DNA from: Variovorax gossypii
GTDB taxonomy: Bacteria > Pseudomonadota > Gammaproteobacteria > Burkholderiales > Burkholderiaceae_C
Length of the DNA stretch: 64,000 bases
Reading direction: 5' to 3'
NCBI RefSeq assembly: GCF_003965815.1
Contig: NZ_RXOE01000001.1
Coordinates: forward strand, 558,001-622,000
The translations under genes were made by a program, and so were the position numbers. Positions 19,255 to 28,237 of the stretch are shown here, one piece after another. Within the stretch, counting starts at the first letter, position 1; every line of letters begins with the position of its first letter. The notes beneath the pieces are model-generated. The model was not told the origin of the DNA. It searched no databases and was given only the letters and a program-made list of their open reading frames with translations.

Positions 19255-20139
19255 ATGGACCGTGTATTGCTCGAAACCTTCAAGGCCGTGGTGGACGAAG
19301 GCGGTGCCCTGAAGGCGGCCAACGTGCTCGGCTGTGCCCAGTCCAACGTGACGACGCGGCTCAAGCAGATGGAACAGCGCCTGGGCGTGCCGCTGTTCAA
19401 CCGCCAGGGCAAGCGGCTGCAGCTCAGCGAGGCCGGGGAGCGCTACCTGCCCTACGTGACGCGCATCCTCGATCTCATCGACGAAGCGGCAGCCAACGCA
19501 CGCGCCGAGGCCCCCGCGGTGCAGCGCCTGCGCGTGGGCACCATGGAAAGCACGGCCGCCATGCACCTGCCGCACGCACTGGCCGCCATGCGGCAGGCAT
19601 TCCCCGAACTGGAGCTCCAGCTGGAGGTGGAAGCCGAGCCCGCGCTGTCGCAGATGCTGCTGCAGCACCGCCTGGACCTTGCGGTGACTGCGCGCGTGAA
19701 CGAACGCGCGGGCCTGATCTACGAGGCGGGCTTCGACGAGCCGCTCGTGGTTGTGGCGCAGGAAGACCCGGCGGAACTGCTGGCGCAGGCGCCCGTGTAT
19801 GCGCCGACGCTGATCGCCTTCCGCGAAGGCTGCCCCTATCGCACCATGGCGCAGCGCTGGCTCGAATCGCGGCGCATCGCCTGCGCCCGGGTGCTGTCGT
19901 TCAGCACCTATGGAGCGGTGCTGGGCTGCGCGGCGGCGGGCATGGGCATTGCGGTGGTGCCGCGCAGGCTGGTGGAGAACCAGGCGCAGTCCTACCAGTT
20001 GCAGGCCTACCGCCCGCGCGACCTGGCGCCGGCCACGAGCTATTTCGTGTACCGCGAGGAATGGCAGCCCGGCGTCGAAGCCCGGGCGCTGATGCAGGAG
20101 CTGCGCCACTCGGCACGCCAGCCGGTTACGCCGCTCTGA
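19255..20139 (+). CDS. LysR family transcriptional regulator
   Basis: 294 residues. The N-terminal winged helix-turn-helix is standard (LLETFKAVVDEGGALKAANVLG, then CAQSNVTTRLKQMEQRLGVPLFNR), followed by the effector-binding domain of two periplasmic-binding-protein-like lobes (LRVGTMESTAA near residue 97; the GCAAAGMGIAVVP segment near 222-235). LysR proteins usually control the divergent neighbour and respond to a pathway substrate or intermediate, so this one is the likely switch of the oxygenase/ATP-grasp operon. It converges on the flavin oxidoreductase gene, with 49 bp between the stops. Confidence 0.93.
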   Translation: MDRVLLETFKAVVDEGGALKAANVLGCAQSNVTTRLKQMEQRLGVPLFNRQGKRLQLSEAGERYLPYVTRILDLIDEAAANARAEAPAVQRLRVGTMESTAAMHLPHALAAMRQAFPELELQLEVEAEPALSQMLLQHRLDLAVTARVNERAGLIYEAGFDEPLVVVAQEDPAELLAQAPVYAPTLIAFREGCPYRTMAQRWLESRRIACARVLSFSTYGAVLGCAAAGMGIAVVPRRLVENQAQSYQLQAYRPRDLAPATSYFVYREEWQPGVEARALMQELRHSARQPVTPL

Positions 20140-20188
20140 GGCGCGACAGTCCTGTTGCCTCCGGGCAAGCCGGGGACATTGGCGGGCC

Positions 20189-21664
20189 TCAGGCCGCGAG
20201 CCGCTGCCTCGCGCCGGCCTGCCAGATCGCGCTGGCGTAGAGCGATTCGTCGAAGTCCGGCGGCACCTCCGCGCGCGTGCGTTCCTCGTGCAGAGCGAAG
20301 TCGGCCAGCAGCAGGTCTTCGCTGATGCGGCGCACCACCGCGGGCACATAGCCGCGGATGCTCGGCACGTCGCCCAGCGGCAGGCCGGTGCTGGCGAAGC
20401 CGCCCGGGTTGTAGATGTGGATGTCGCGCAGCCAGGGCGCGGTGCCGGGCGTCTTCTCCAGGAGTTCGAGTCCCGCGCCCAGGTACGGCGCCGCACCGAG
20501 TTCATCGTCGCGCTCGTGCGCGGGCGGCTCGAAGCGGTCGCGCCAGCGCAGCACCTGGCCGGCGATGCCGGCCAGTTCGGGGCGCTGCGATAGCTCATGC
20601 GTGTAGCCCGTGCCGGCGATGGCGAAGTCGAAGCGGAAGCTCTCGTCGTTCACCGAAGCGACCACCTTGCCGTCGCGCACTTCCGCGCCCTGCCAGGGCG
20701 AGAACAGGTGCAGGTGGAAATGCGGGAACTTCAGCACGCGCTGCACCGAATCCGGTGGCGGCGTGGTGCCCAGGCGGCGATAGCGCGCCGCATGGTGCCA
20801 GCGCGTGGCATCGGGCAGCGCGAGGTAGTTGTCGTAGAGGCCCGGATAGCCGCGCACGCGTGCCACGGGCGTGGCCGCCAGCCGGTCGCGGCGGGCGAAC
20901 AGGTGCACGGCTGCCGCGCCGCTTTCGAGGGCGACCGCTGCCGCGTCGAAGGCCGATGCGGCGGCACCGATCACGGCCACCGTCTTGCCGGCGAGCGCCC
21001 CGAAGTCGATCGCATGGCCTGTGTGGGCCGCGAGGCCCTGGCTCACGGCCGACGCCAGCAGGTCGGGAATGAAAGGCGCGCCGCTGCCGGCCACGCCGTT
21101 CGCGAAGATCAGCTTGCGCGCGGTCTCGACGCGCGGCTCGCCGTTCACTTCGAGATGCAGCCGGAAGTGCGGCACCGCCCCACCCTCCACCGGCTCGAAG
21201 CGGACCAGCCGCGTGCCATAGCGCACCGCGGTGCCCGTGATGCCCCGGAACCAGTCCAGGTACTCGGCCCAGGCTATGCGCGGAATGCGGTCGATGGCGG
21301 CATACGCCTCCTGGCCGTGCCGCGCTTCGTACCAGGCCTGGAAGCCGAGCGCCGTGACCGGCCCCTCGGGGCCGACAAGGTTCTTCAGCGTGCGCAGCTT
21401 GTGCATGCGCGCCCGCGTGAGCCACACGCCGGCCTGCGAGGTCCCGGCGGCGGCATCGATGACGCTCACGCCGCCGATGCCTGCGCGCTGCATCGCGAAG
21501 GCGAAGGCGCTGCCGGTCTGGCCGCCGCCGACGACGAGCACGTTGTGGTCGATGCCCGCATGGGCCGGCACCCAGTTGGCTGGCGCGGGGCCGAGCAGGC
21601 GCAGCGCTTCATGCGCGGCGTAGTCTGGGTTCGCGGCGTTCGCGGGGGAGGATGAAGAGCTCAT
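20189..21664 (-). CDS. FAD/NAD(P)-binding oxidoreductase, flavin-monooxygenase-like
   Basis: 491 residues. Two dinucleotide-binding motifs are visible: VVGGGQTGSAFAFAM near residues 44-58 for FAD and VAVIGAAASAFDAA near 225-238 for NAD(P). The arrangement matches single-component flavin monooxygenases and N-hydroxylating enzymes, and the late NPGGFASTGLPLGD segment near the end resembles the terminal FAD-contacting loop. It has no signal peptide. It lies beyond the LysR gene and is read toward it, so it may or may not belong to the same pathway. A terminator at 21720-21743 isolates it from DoxX transcription. Confidence 0.8.
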   Translation of the reverse strand: MSSSSSPANAANPDYAAHEALRLLGPAPANWVPAHAGIDHNVLVVGGGQTGSAFAFAMQRAGIGGVSVIDAAAGTSQAGVWLTRARMHKLRTLKNLVGPEGPVTALGFQAWYEARHGQEAYAAIDRIPRIAWAEYLDWFRGITGTAVRYGTRLVRFEPVEGGAVPHFRLHLEVNGEPRVETARKLIFANGVAGSGAPFIPDLLASAVSQGLAAHTGHAIDFGALAGKTVAVIGAAASAFDAAAVALESGAAAVHLFARRDRLAATPVARVRGYPGLYDNYLALPDATRWHHAARYRRLGTTPPPDSVQRVLKFPHFHLHLFSPWQGAEVRDGKVVASVNDESFRFDFAIAGTGYTHELSQRPELAGIAGQVLRWRDRFEPPAHERDDELGAAPYLGAGLELLEKTPGTAPWLRDIHIYNPGGFASTGLPLGDVPSIRGYVPAVVRRISEDLLLADFALHEERTRAEVPPDFDESLYASAIWQAGARQRLAA

Positions 21665-21719
21665 GTGCGGTGCTTTTCGTTGTGAAGCTGTTGCATGAAT
21701 TCACGATGCACCCGCGCGC

Positions 21720-21743
21720 AAAAAAATGGACCCCGAAGGGTCC
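21720..21743 (-). terminator. Rho-independent terminator for the DoxX gene
   Basis: Read on the minus strand, GGACCC and GGGTCC form a 6-bp stem around a TTCG tetraloop, followed by an A and a run of six or seven T. This is a textbook intrinsic terminator, 136 bp after the DoxX stop and before the flavin oxidoreductase start. Confidence 0.88.
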
Positions 21744-21878
21744 GTTGAACGTCGCTTCGGGTACGACGAGGAGACACTCACCTCGAAGGCAAGACACCCC
21801 ATTCTTCAGGCGTGGCCGCGAAAAGCGAAGCACGGAATCCGCATACGTTGATCCGTTTTTGTTCTTTGGGCTGCGAGC

Positions 21879-22313
21879 CTATGCCGCTGCGGCAGAGGCG
21901 CCGGCCACCGGCGCACGACGTCGCCAGGCATCGATGCTCCAGGGGCCAGCGCCGGCTGCGGCGATGAACAGGAGGACGAACGAGAACAGCACCGCGGCCT
22001 CGCCCTGGTTGAGCGAAGGGGCCAGCACGAAGCCCTTGGACGCATGACCGATGAAGTACGCGAAGGCCGCCAGCCCCGACAGCACGAAGGCGACCGGGCG
22101 CGTGAACAGCCCGATCAGCAGCAGGATGCCGCCGAAGAACTCCAGCACGCCCGCCGCACCCAGCAGCGAGACGAGCTGCAGGTTGTCGAAGAAGGCCACG
22201 TGCGGAAAGCCGAACAGCTTTGCCGAGCCGTGCAGGATCAGCAGATAGGCCGAGACGATGCGCAGCACCGAGAGAGCGGGCGGAACCAGGCGGTCTGTCT
22301 TGGGAATGGTCAT
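21879..22313 (-). CDS. DoxX family membrane protein
   Basis: 144 residues with four hydrophobic helices, and the family phrases LRIVSAYLLILHGSAKLFGFP and LEFFGGILLLIGLFTRPVAFVL. DoxX proteins are small inner-membrane proteins of uncertain role, often linked to thiosulfate/quinone redox or detoxification. The ATG at 22313 gives the usual family N-terminus (MTIPKTDRLV); the frame stays open upstream to 22586, but that part is serine/phenylalanine-rich and unlike DoxX. No clear ribosome site is seen. A strong intrinsic terminator follows. Confidence 0.85.
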   Translation of the reverse strand: MTIPKTDRLVPPALSVLRIVSAYLLILHGSAKLFGFPHVAFFDNLQLVSLLGAAGVLEFFGGILLLIGLFTRPVAFVLSGLAAFAYFIGHASKGFVLAPSLNQGEAAVLFSFVLLFIAAAGAGPWSIDAWRRRAPVAGASAAAA

Positions 22314-22748
22314 GGCGGTGAAAGCGATGGAAGGTTGAAGGAAAGAAAGGAAAAAGAAGAACAGGAACGCACTGAAATTCTGTGATGGCGCCACTTGCAT
22401 CCAAAGCTCGAAATTCGCACTTCGACCCTCGCTTTCTTTCTTCAGACCTCCCTCACGCCGCCCTGCCCTCGCCGCGAACGGAAACGCGCAAGCGTCCGAG
22501 CCGCAGCCCGGCCCACACGGCGAACAGCACGGCGGCCCACGCACGGGCCTGTCACCAACGAAGCGTTTCGATAAGGCCATAACCAAGGCATCTGAGTGCG
22601 CCTGGCGATGTCGGCATAGACCGACAGCGCAGCGCGCCGTCTGTCCTCAATGCATTCGGCGCGCGCGATCTAGGCTCTGCCCCATACGAAGAAACCGCGT
22701 TGCACGTTCGCTGTACGCACACGTGCCGCGCCGCAGGAAAGCAGCCCA
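22314..22748. other. 435-bp intergenic region between divergent genes
   Basis: It separates the DoxX gene (minus) from the EF-hand protein gene (plus). A purine-rich stretch on the plus strand (about 22330-22375) would be pyrimidine-rich leader just upstream of DoxX. I see no gene, repeat or convincing promoter boxes in it; the promoters of both flanking genes should lie here. Confidence 0.5.
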
Positions 22749-24998
22749 GTGACGACCACCTCCACCAACCCTGCAATCCCCGCCGGCGTGCCCGGCACCG
22801 AGACCGAGACGCCGCCCCGGCAGCCGCACATCTGGCAGTTCATCCGCGCGGGCGGCGTGGACCAGGTGGTGTTCCGCAGCGGAGAAGACATCGCGCGCAT
22901 CGCCGAACTCGACCAGAAGCTCTGGGTTGCGCTCGCCTGCCCCACGCGCGGCATCGACTTCGACCCGCGCACGCTCGACCTGATCGACTCCGACGGTGAC
23001 GGCCGCGTGCGCCCGCCGGAGGTCATCGCGGCCTGCCTGTGGGCCTGCGAGCGGCTGCGCAGCGCCGACGTGCTGCTCGCGGGCGGCGGCACGCTGTCTC
23101 TCGACGACCTCGACAACACAGGCTCTCCGGGCTCGGACCTTGCCAGGGAGGGCCGGCGCATCCTCGACCTGCTCGGCAAGAAGGATGCGAACACGCTGAC
23201 GCTCGCCGACATTTCCGATCGCGGCGAGTGGCTGGCGTCGATGCGCTTCAACGGCGACGGAGTGGTCACGCCCGAAACCGCCGGCGACGACGCGCTGCGC
23301 GCGACCATCGAGGAAGCGATGCGCACCCACGGCAGCACGCCTGACCGCCACGAGAGCAGGCCCGGCCTCGATCGCGCGCGTGCCGAAGCCTTCATGGCCG
23401 AAGCGAAGGCGGTCCACGATTGGTACGCCAAGGGCGACGAGGAAGCGCTGCTTCCCCTGGGCGAGCGCACCCTGGCCGCGACCGAGTCCATGCGGGCAGT
23501 CGCGGCCAAGGTCGACGACTTCTTCGCGCGCTGCCGCGTGGCCGCCTACGACGTGCAGGCGGTGGCGGCGCTCAACCCATCGGCCGATGCCTACGACGCG
23601 CTATCGAGCCATACGCTCGACGTGGGCGCGCCACCGATCGCCGAACTGCCGCTGGCACCCGTCACGCCCAGCCGTTCGCTGCCGCTGCAAGGCACCAGCC
23701 TGAACCCTGCCTGGACCGATGCGATGGCCGTGTTCGCGCGCGATGCGGTGGCCTCGCTGCTGGGCGAACGCGATGCGCTCGAGGAAGAGCAATGGCAGGC
23801 GCTGCGCCGCCGGCTCGCGCCCTGCGAAGCCTGGATAGAGGCGCGCCCGGCCAATGCACTGGCCGGCCTTTCGCGCGATCGCGTCGCCGCGCTGCTCGTG
23901 ACACGCGACGCGCTGTTGGCACTCATCGCCGAAGACGAGGCGGCCGAGCACCACAACCGGCTGCTGGTCGACCTCGAGAAGCTCCTGCGCCTGCAGCGCG
24001 ACCTGCGGGTGCTGCTCCACAACTTCGTGTCCTTCAAGGCGTTCTACCAGCGCGAGGGCGCCATCTTCCAGGCCGGTACGCTCTACCTCGACGGGCGCAG
24101 CTGCGAGCTCACGGTGCAGGTGCAGGACACGGCCCGGCACGCTGCGCTGGCAGGGCTGGCCAAGACCTGCCTTGCGTACTGCGACTGCACGCGCCAGGGG
24201 CAGAAGATGAGCATCGTGGCCGCCTTCACGGCGGGCGACGTCGACTTTCTCTTCGCCGGGCGCAACGGCGTGTTCTACGACCGCCAGGGCCGCGACTGGG
24301 ATGCCACCATCACCAAGCTCATCGAGAACCCCACCAGCGTCGCGCAGGCCTTCTTCGCGCCGTACAAGAAGTTCGTTCGCCTGGTCGAGGAACAGGTGGC
24401 CAAGCGCGCGGCGGCGAGCGAGGCCGGTTCGCAGAGCGCGTTGCAGTCGCTGGCGGGCCGGGTCGCCACGGCGGATCAGGCAGCGGCCCCGGACGCCTCG
24501 AAACCGCCGGCGCGGCCTGGCGTGACGCCGGCCGCAAGCCGCATCGACGTCGGCACCGTGGCGGCCATCGGCGTGGCGCTGGGCAGCATCAGCGCGGTGC
24601 TGGTCGGCATCTTCGGCAAGTTCATCGACCTGGGGCAGTGGATACCGGTGGCGCTCGCCGGCATCGTGATCGCGATCTCGGGGCCGAGCATGCTGATCGC
24701 CTGGCTGAAGCTGCGCCAGCGAAGCCTGGGGCCGATCCTCGACGCCAGCGGATGGGCCATCAACGGGCGCATGAAGGTGAACGTGCGGCTCGGCGGCCTG
24801 CTGTCGCAGACCGCGCGCGTGCCGCCGGGCGCGAAGCGCATCGCCGCCGATCCTTACCGCGAGCGGCACGGCCTTGCGGGCGTGCTGGCCGCGGTCTGCA
24901 TCGTCGGCGTGGGCGTGGTGCTGGCGTGGCGCATGGACTGGCTCGACGACCGGCTGCCGCCGCGGCTGCAGCACGGAACGACCATTTCGGGGCAGTAG
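22749..24998 (+). CDS. Hypothetical membrane protein with EF-hand-like calcium loop
   Basis: 749 residues starting at a GTG with an AGGAAA site; family not recognised. Residues 80-91 (DSDGDGRVRPPE) fit the 12-residue EF-hand loop perfectly, with acidic residues at positions 1, 3, 5 and 12 and Gly at 6; a weaker loop occurs near 160-170 (FNGDGVVTPE). The middle is a long hydrophilic helical region. Near residue 600 an Ala/Pro-rich linker leads to two adjacent membrane helices (about 605-660), and a third lies near 705-725. It therefore looks like a cytoplasmic body anchored by its C-terminus. It is a single gene with no partner on its strand and converges on the EF-G-like gene. Confidence 0.75.
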   Translation: MTTTSTNPAIPAGVPGTETETPPRQPHIWQFIRAGGVDQVVFRSGEDIARIAELDQKLWVALACPTRGIDFDPRTLDLIDSDGDGRVRPPEVIAACLWACERLRSADVLLAGGGTLSLDDLDNTGSPGSDLAREGRRILDLLGKKDANTLTLADISDRGEWLASMRFNGDGVVTPETAGDDALRATIEEAMRTHGSTPDRHESRPGLDRARAEAFMAEAKAVHDWYAKGDEEALLPLGERTLAATESMRAVAAKVDDFFARCRVAAYDVQAVAALNPSADAYDALSSHTLDVGAPPIAELPLAPVTPSRSLPLQGTSLNPAWTDAMAVFARDAVASLLGERDALEEEQWQALRRRLAPCEAWIEARPANALAGLSRDRVAALLVTRDALLALIAEDEAAEHHNRLLVDLEKLLRLQRDLRVLLHNFVSFKAFYQREGAIFQAGTLYLDGRSCELTVQVQDTARHAALAGLAKTCLAYCDCTRQGQKMSIVAAFTAGDVDFLFAGRNGVFYDRQGRDWDATITKLIENPTSVAQAFFAPYKKFVRLVEEQVAKRAAASEAGSQSALQSLAGRVATADQAAAPDASKPPARPGVTPAASRIDVGTVAAIGVALGSISAVLVGIFGKFIDLGQWIPVALAGIVIAISGPSMLIAWLKLRQRSLGPILDASGWAINGRMKVNVRLGGLLSQTARVPPGAKRIAADPYRERHGLAGVLAAVCIVGVGVVLAWRMDWLDDRLPPRLQHGTTISGQ

Positions 24999-25033
24999 CC
25001 GGAGGCGAGCGCGTGATCGGGAAGACCGCCGCC

Positions 25034-27094
25034 CTAGTCCTCGTCGCGTACCCGGTACTGGTCCGTCAGCGTCTGCTGGACGCTCGGCGGCACGGCCTCG
25101 TAGTGCGACAGCGCGATGGTGTAGCGCCCCTGGCCGCTGGTCATGGCATTGAGCCGCGACTGGTAGTTGGCCAGCTCGGCCATCGGCACCTGCCCGCCGA
25201 CGGCCACGGTGCCGGCGCCCAGGGTGGATGTTCCGGTCACCAGCCCGCGCCGCGACGACAGGTCGCTGGTGACGTCGCCCACGGCATGCTCGGGCACGTC
25301 GATCTCGATCTGCACGATCGGCTCCAGCACGACGGGCCGGGCCTCGCGGATCGCGGCCATGAAGGCCTTTCGGCCGGCGGTCGCGAAGGCGATGTCCTTG
25401 CTGTCGACGCTGTGGTGCTTGCCGTCGTGCACGACGACGCGGACATCGACCACGGGGTAGCCGGCGATCGCGCCGCACACCAGCACTTCGCGCACGCCCT
25501 TCTCGACCGCGGGAATGAACTGGTTCGGTATCGCGCCACCCCTGACTTCGTCATCGAACTGGAAGCCCGCGCCGCGCGCCAGCGGCTCGATGCGCAGGAA
25601 GACCTCGCCGAACTGGCCCGCGCCGCCTGTCTGCTTCTTGTGGCGGTGGTGGCCCTGCGCGGACGCGGTCACGGTCTCGCGGTAGGCGATGCGTGGCGGG
25701 CGCGTCTGGACCTCGAAGCGGTACACCTCGCGCAGGCGCTCGAGCACGATGCGCAGGTGAAGCTCGCCCAGCCCGTAGAGCACCGTCTCGTTGGTCGCGA
25801 CCACGTGCTCGATGCGCAGGCACGGGTCTTCGGCCGCGAGCTTGCCGAGGATCTCCCAGGCGCGCTGCTCGTCGCCGCGGCGCTTGGGCTCCACGGCCAG
25901 GCCGTGCACGGGCACCGGGAACGCCAGCGGCGCGAGATGGACGTGGCTGTCTTCCGCGGCGTCGTGCAGCACGGCGTCGAAATGGACCTCCTCGACCTTG
26001 GCCACCGCGACGATGTCGCCGGGCACGGCACGCGACACCTCCACATGGTCCTTGCCCTGGAGCATGAACAGGTGGCCCACCTTGAAGGGCTTGCGGCCGT
26101 CGCCGATATAGAGCTGGCTGTCGCGCGTGACCGTGCCCTGGTGCACGCGGAAGATGCCCATCTTGCCGACATAGGGGTCGATCGTGACCTTGAACACGTG
26201 CGCCAGCACGTGCAGCGCCGGGTCGGGCCTGGCCTGCATGGGCTTCGCCTCCGCGCCCTCGCCGACGAGGAAATCCGGCGGGTTGGCCTCGGTCGGGTCG
26301 GGCAGGAGCTTGACGATCACGTCCAGCAGTTCGGCCACGCCGGCGCCGCTGCGCGACGAGACGAAGCACACCGGGATCAGGTGGCCTTCGCGCAGCGCCT
26401 GCTCGAGCGGCGCATGCAGCTCGGACGGACTCACGTCGCCCTCCTCGAGGTAGCGGTCGACGAAGGCCGCGTCGACCTCGACCACCTGCTCCACCAGCGC
26501 GCGGTGCGCCGCTTCGACGGGGCCGAAGTCGGACTGCCCGAAGCGGTTGAAGAAGCAGTCCACCACCTGCCTGCCCACGCCGTCGGGCAGGTTCAGCGGC
26601 AGGCATTCGCGGCCGAATGCGGCCTGGATGTCGGCCAGCAGGCCCGCCAGCGAGACGCCCTGCGAGTCGATCTTGTTGACGATGATCATGCGGGCGAGGT
26701 GGCGCGAGGCCGCGTACTCCATCATGCGCACCGTCATCGGCTCGATGCCGGTGGCGGCGTTGATGACCACCGCCGCCGTCTCGACCGCCTCCAGCGCCGG
26801 CAGGCTCTGGCCGAGGAAGTCGGCGCCCCCGGGCGTGTCGATGAAGTGGATGCGGGTGCCGGCATGGGTGAGGTGCATCACCGATGCGTTGAGCGAGTGC
26901 TGCATGCGGCGCTCGAGCGGGTCGTGGTCGCTGACGGTGCTGCCCCGCTCGACGCTCCCGCAGGCCCCTATGGCACCCGCCTTGTGCAGCAGGGCCTCGG
27001 CAAGGGAAGTCTTGCCCGAGGCGGCGGCGCCGACGAGCGCCAGCGTTCGCACTGCTTCCATTTCGGCCGCGAGGCCGTTCGATCGGCTTGGCAT
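25034..27094 (-). CDS. Elongation factor G-like GTPase (EF-G paralogue)
   Basis: 686 residues with EF-G domain order: a GTPase domain (P-loop AAASGKTSL near the N-terminus, IDTPGGADF as the G3 motif, NKID as G4), then the EF-Tu-like domain 2, and domains III-V with the domain IV strand KKQTGGAGQFGEVFLRIEP. Compared with true EF-G, the P-loop and the N-terminal region are divergent and no ribosomal-protein genes are nearby, so this is one of the EF-G-like paralogues whose job (ribosome release/recycling or stress translation) is unsettled. A strong AAGGAG site precedes the ATG at 27094. It is transcribed away from the DUF6502 gene. Confidence 0.88.
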   Translation of the reverse strand: MPSRSNGLAAEMEAVRTLALVGAAASGKTSLAEALLHKAGAIGACGSVERGSTVSDHDPLERRMQHSLNASVMHLTHAGTRIHFIDTPGGADFLGQSLPALEAVETAAVVINAATGIEPMTVRMMEYAASRHLARMIIVNKIDSQGVSLAGLLADIQAAFGRECLPLNLPDGVGRQVVDCFFNRFGQSDFGPVEAAHRALVEQVVEVDAAFVDRYLEEGDVSPSELHAPLEQALREGHLIPVCFVSSRSGAGVAELLDVIVKLLPDPTEANPPDFLVGEGAEAKPMQARPDPALHVLAHVFKVTIDPYVGKMGIFRVHQGTVTRDSQLYIGDGRKPFKVGHLFMLQGKDHVEVSRAVPGDIVAVAKVEEVHFDAVLHDAAEDSHVHLAPLAFPVPVHGLAVEPKRRGDEQRAWEILGKLAAEDPCLRIEHVVATNETVLYGLGELHLRIVLERLREVYRFEVQTRPPRIAYRETVTASAQGHHRHKKQTGGAGQFGEVFLRIEPLARGAGFQFDDEVRGGAIPNQFIPAVEKGVREVLVCGAIAGYPVVDVRVVVHDGKHHSVDSKDIAFATAGRKAFMAAIREARPVVLEPIVQIEIDVPEHAVGDVTSDLSSRRGLVTGTSTLGAGTVAVGGQVPMAELANYQSRLNAMTSGQGRYTIALSHYEAVPPSVQQTLTDQYRVRDED

Positions 27095-27272
27095 GGCTGG
27101 ACTCCTTGGCGTCCGGAAGGCCGGCCCGGCGGTCCCGGCTGCTGTGCGTGGACGCCGGGCCAGCGTACGGGATTGAAGGGGCTGTTGCAAGCAGGCCACG
27201 GCGCGCGCCCTCGCCTTTCGGGCCGACATAAGGCGTTCGGCCGACGGATCGTGCGCCGCCTAGGGCTTAAAC

Positions 27273-27293
27273 AGTAGTCCAAAGCTTTCACAT
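27273..27293. promoter_or_regulatory. AGTAGT...TTCACAT site upstream of DUF6502 gene
   Basis: AGTAGT (27273-27278) and TTCACAT (27287-27293) lie 100 bp before the DUF6502 start. The same two words occur at 30657-30680 before the sensor kinase gene, and TTCACAT also occurs at 29780-29786. Here the palindromic form is TTCA-CA-TGAA instead of GTGAA-N3-TTCAC. It may be a shared operator or promoter element. Confidence 0.4.
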
Positions 27294-27392
27294 GAACGCT
27301 GTTGCGCAGGACAATAGTGTGCAAACCGTCCGTTGGCGGCAGGCGCCGCGGACCCCTTTTCAAACGTACCTTATGGAATAGCGCTCGCTTTC

Positions 27393-28223
27393 ATGGAACG
27401 CCGGCTGGATTGGGCCCTCGCTGCTTGTGCCCGCATTCTTCGCCCGGTGGTAAGGCTTGCCCTCGCGATGGGGGTCAAGCATCCCCACCTGGAGGAGTTG
27501 CTGCGCGACCTGCTGATCGAGGAGGCGCAGCGGAGCTGGCGTGCCCAGGGCGTGCCCAGGCCCAACCTGAGCCAGCTTTCCATCACGACCGGCCTGAACC
27601 GCAAGGCGGTGACCGCCAAGGTACGGGCCACTTCCGACCCCCTGCCCCACACCGAGCTGTCGGCTGCAGCCAAGACCTTCACGTTGTGGTTGCAGATGCT
27701 TACGCAGAATGACTCCTTCCGGCGCCTGCCCATCACGGCAGGCAGCGCCACGCCCTCCTTCGAGGCCGTGGCGCGCATGAGCAGCCGCGGCGACGTGCAT
27801 CACCGCACCATCCTCGACGAGCTGGTGCGCCTGAACATGGTGAGCGAGGAAGAAGGCGTGGTCGAACTCACGACCGACGGCTTCGTGCCGGTGGAAGACC
27901 TGCAGTCGATGCTCGCCTTCCTGGGCGACAACGGCCGCGACCATCTGCTGGCGGCCGTCTCCAACACACTGGGCGACGAGCCCAGGATGCTTGAGCGCGC
28001 GGTGTACGCGCGCGGGCTCACGCTGCAGGAATGCGAGCAGATACAGCGGCTGGTCAGGGAGCGGTGGGCCGCCCTGCACCATGAGCTGGCGCAGGAAATG
28101 ACACAGGCGGTCGACCGCGCCCCCTCCGGCTCGACGGGGCGCATCAGGGTCGGCATCTACACCTACTACCAGGACGAGAACGTCGAGAACGTGCCGGCGC
28201 CACCTCCCAGACCACCTGACTGA
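27393..28223 (+). CDS. DUF6502 family protein, putative regulator
   Basis: 276 residues. The N-terminal half (WALAACARILRPVVRLALAMGVKHPHLEELLRDLLIEEA, then LSQLSITTGLNRKAVTAKV) looks like a winged helix-turn-helix with a recognition helix near residues 65-80. The rest is the DUF6502 body. A DNA-binding role is inferred, not known. The ATG at 27393 gives a family-like N-terminus; a TTG 60 bp upstream is also in frame. The gene is followed after 14 bp by the DUF5666 lipoprotein gene, a pairing common in Burkholderiales as far as I recall, so the two are likely co-transcribed and functionally linked. Confidence 0.8.
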   Translation: MERRLDWALAACARILRPVVRLALAMGVKHPHLEELLRDLLIEEAQRSWRAQGVPRPNLSQLSITTGLNRKAVTAKVRATSDPLPHTELSAAAKTFTLWLQMLTQNDSFRRLPITAGSATPSFEAVARMSSRGDVHHRTILDELVRLNMVSEEEGVVELTTDGFVPVEDLQSMLAFLGDNGRDHLLAAVSNTLGDEPRMLERAVYARGLTLQECEQIQRLVRERWAALHHELAQEMTQAVDRAPSGSTGRIRVGIYTYYQDENVENVPAPPPRPPD

Positions 28224-28237
28224 AAGCGAGCCACGCC

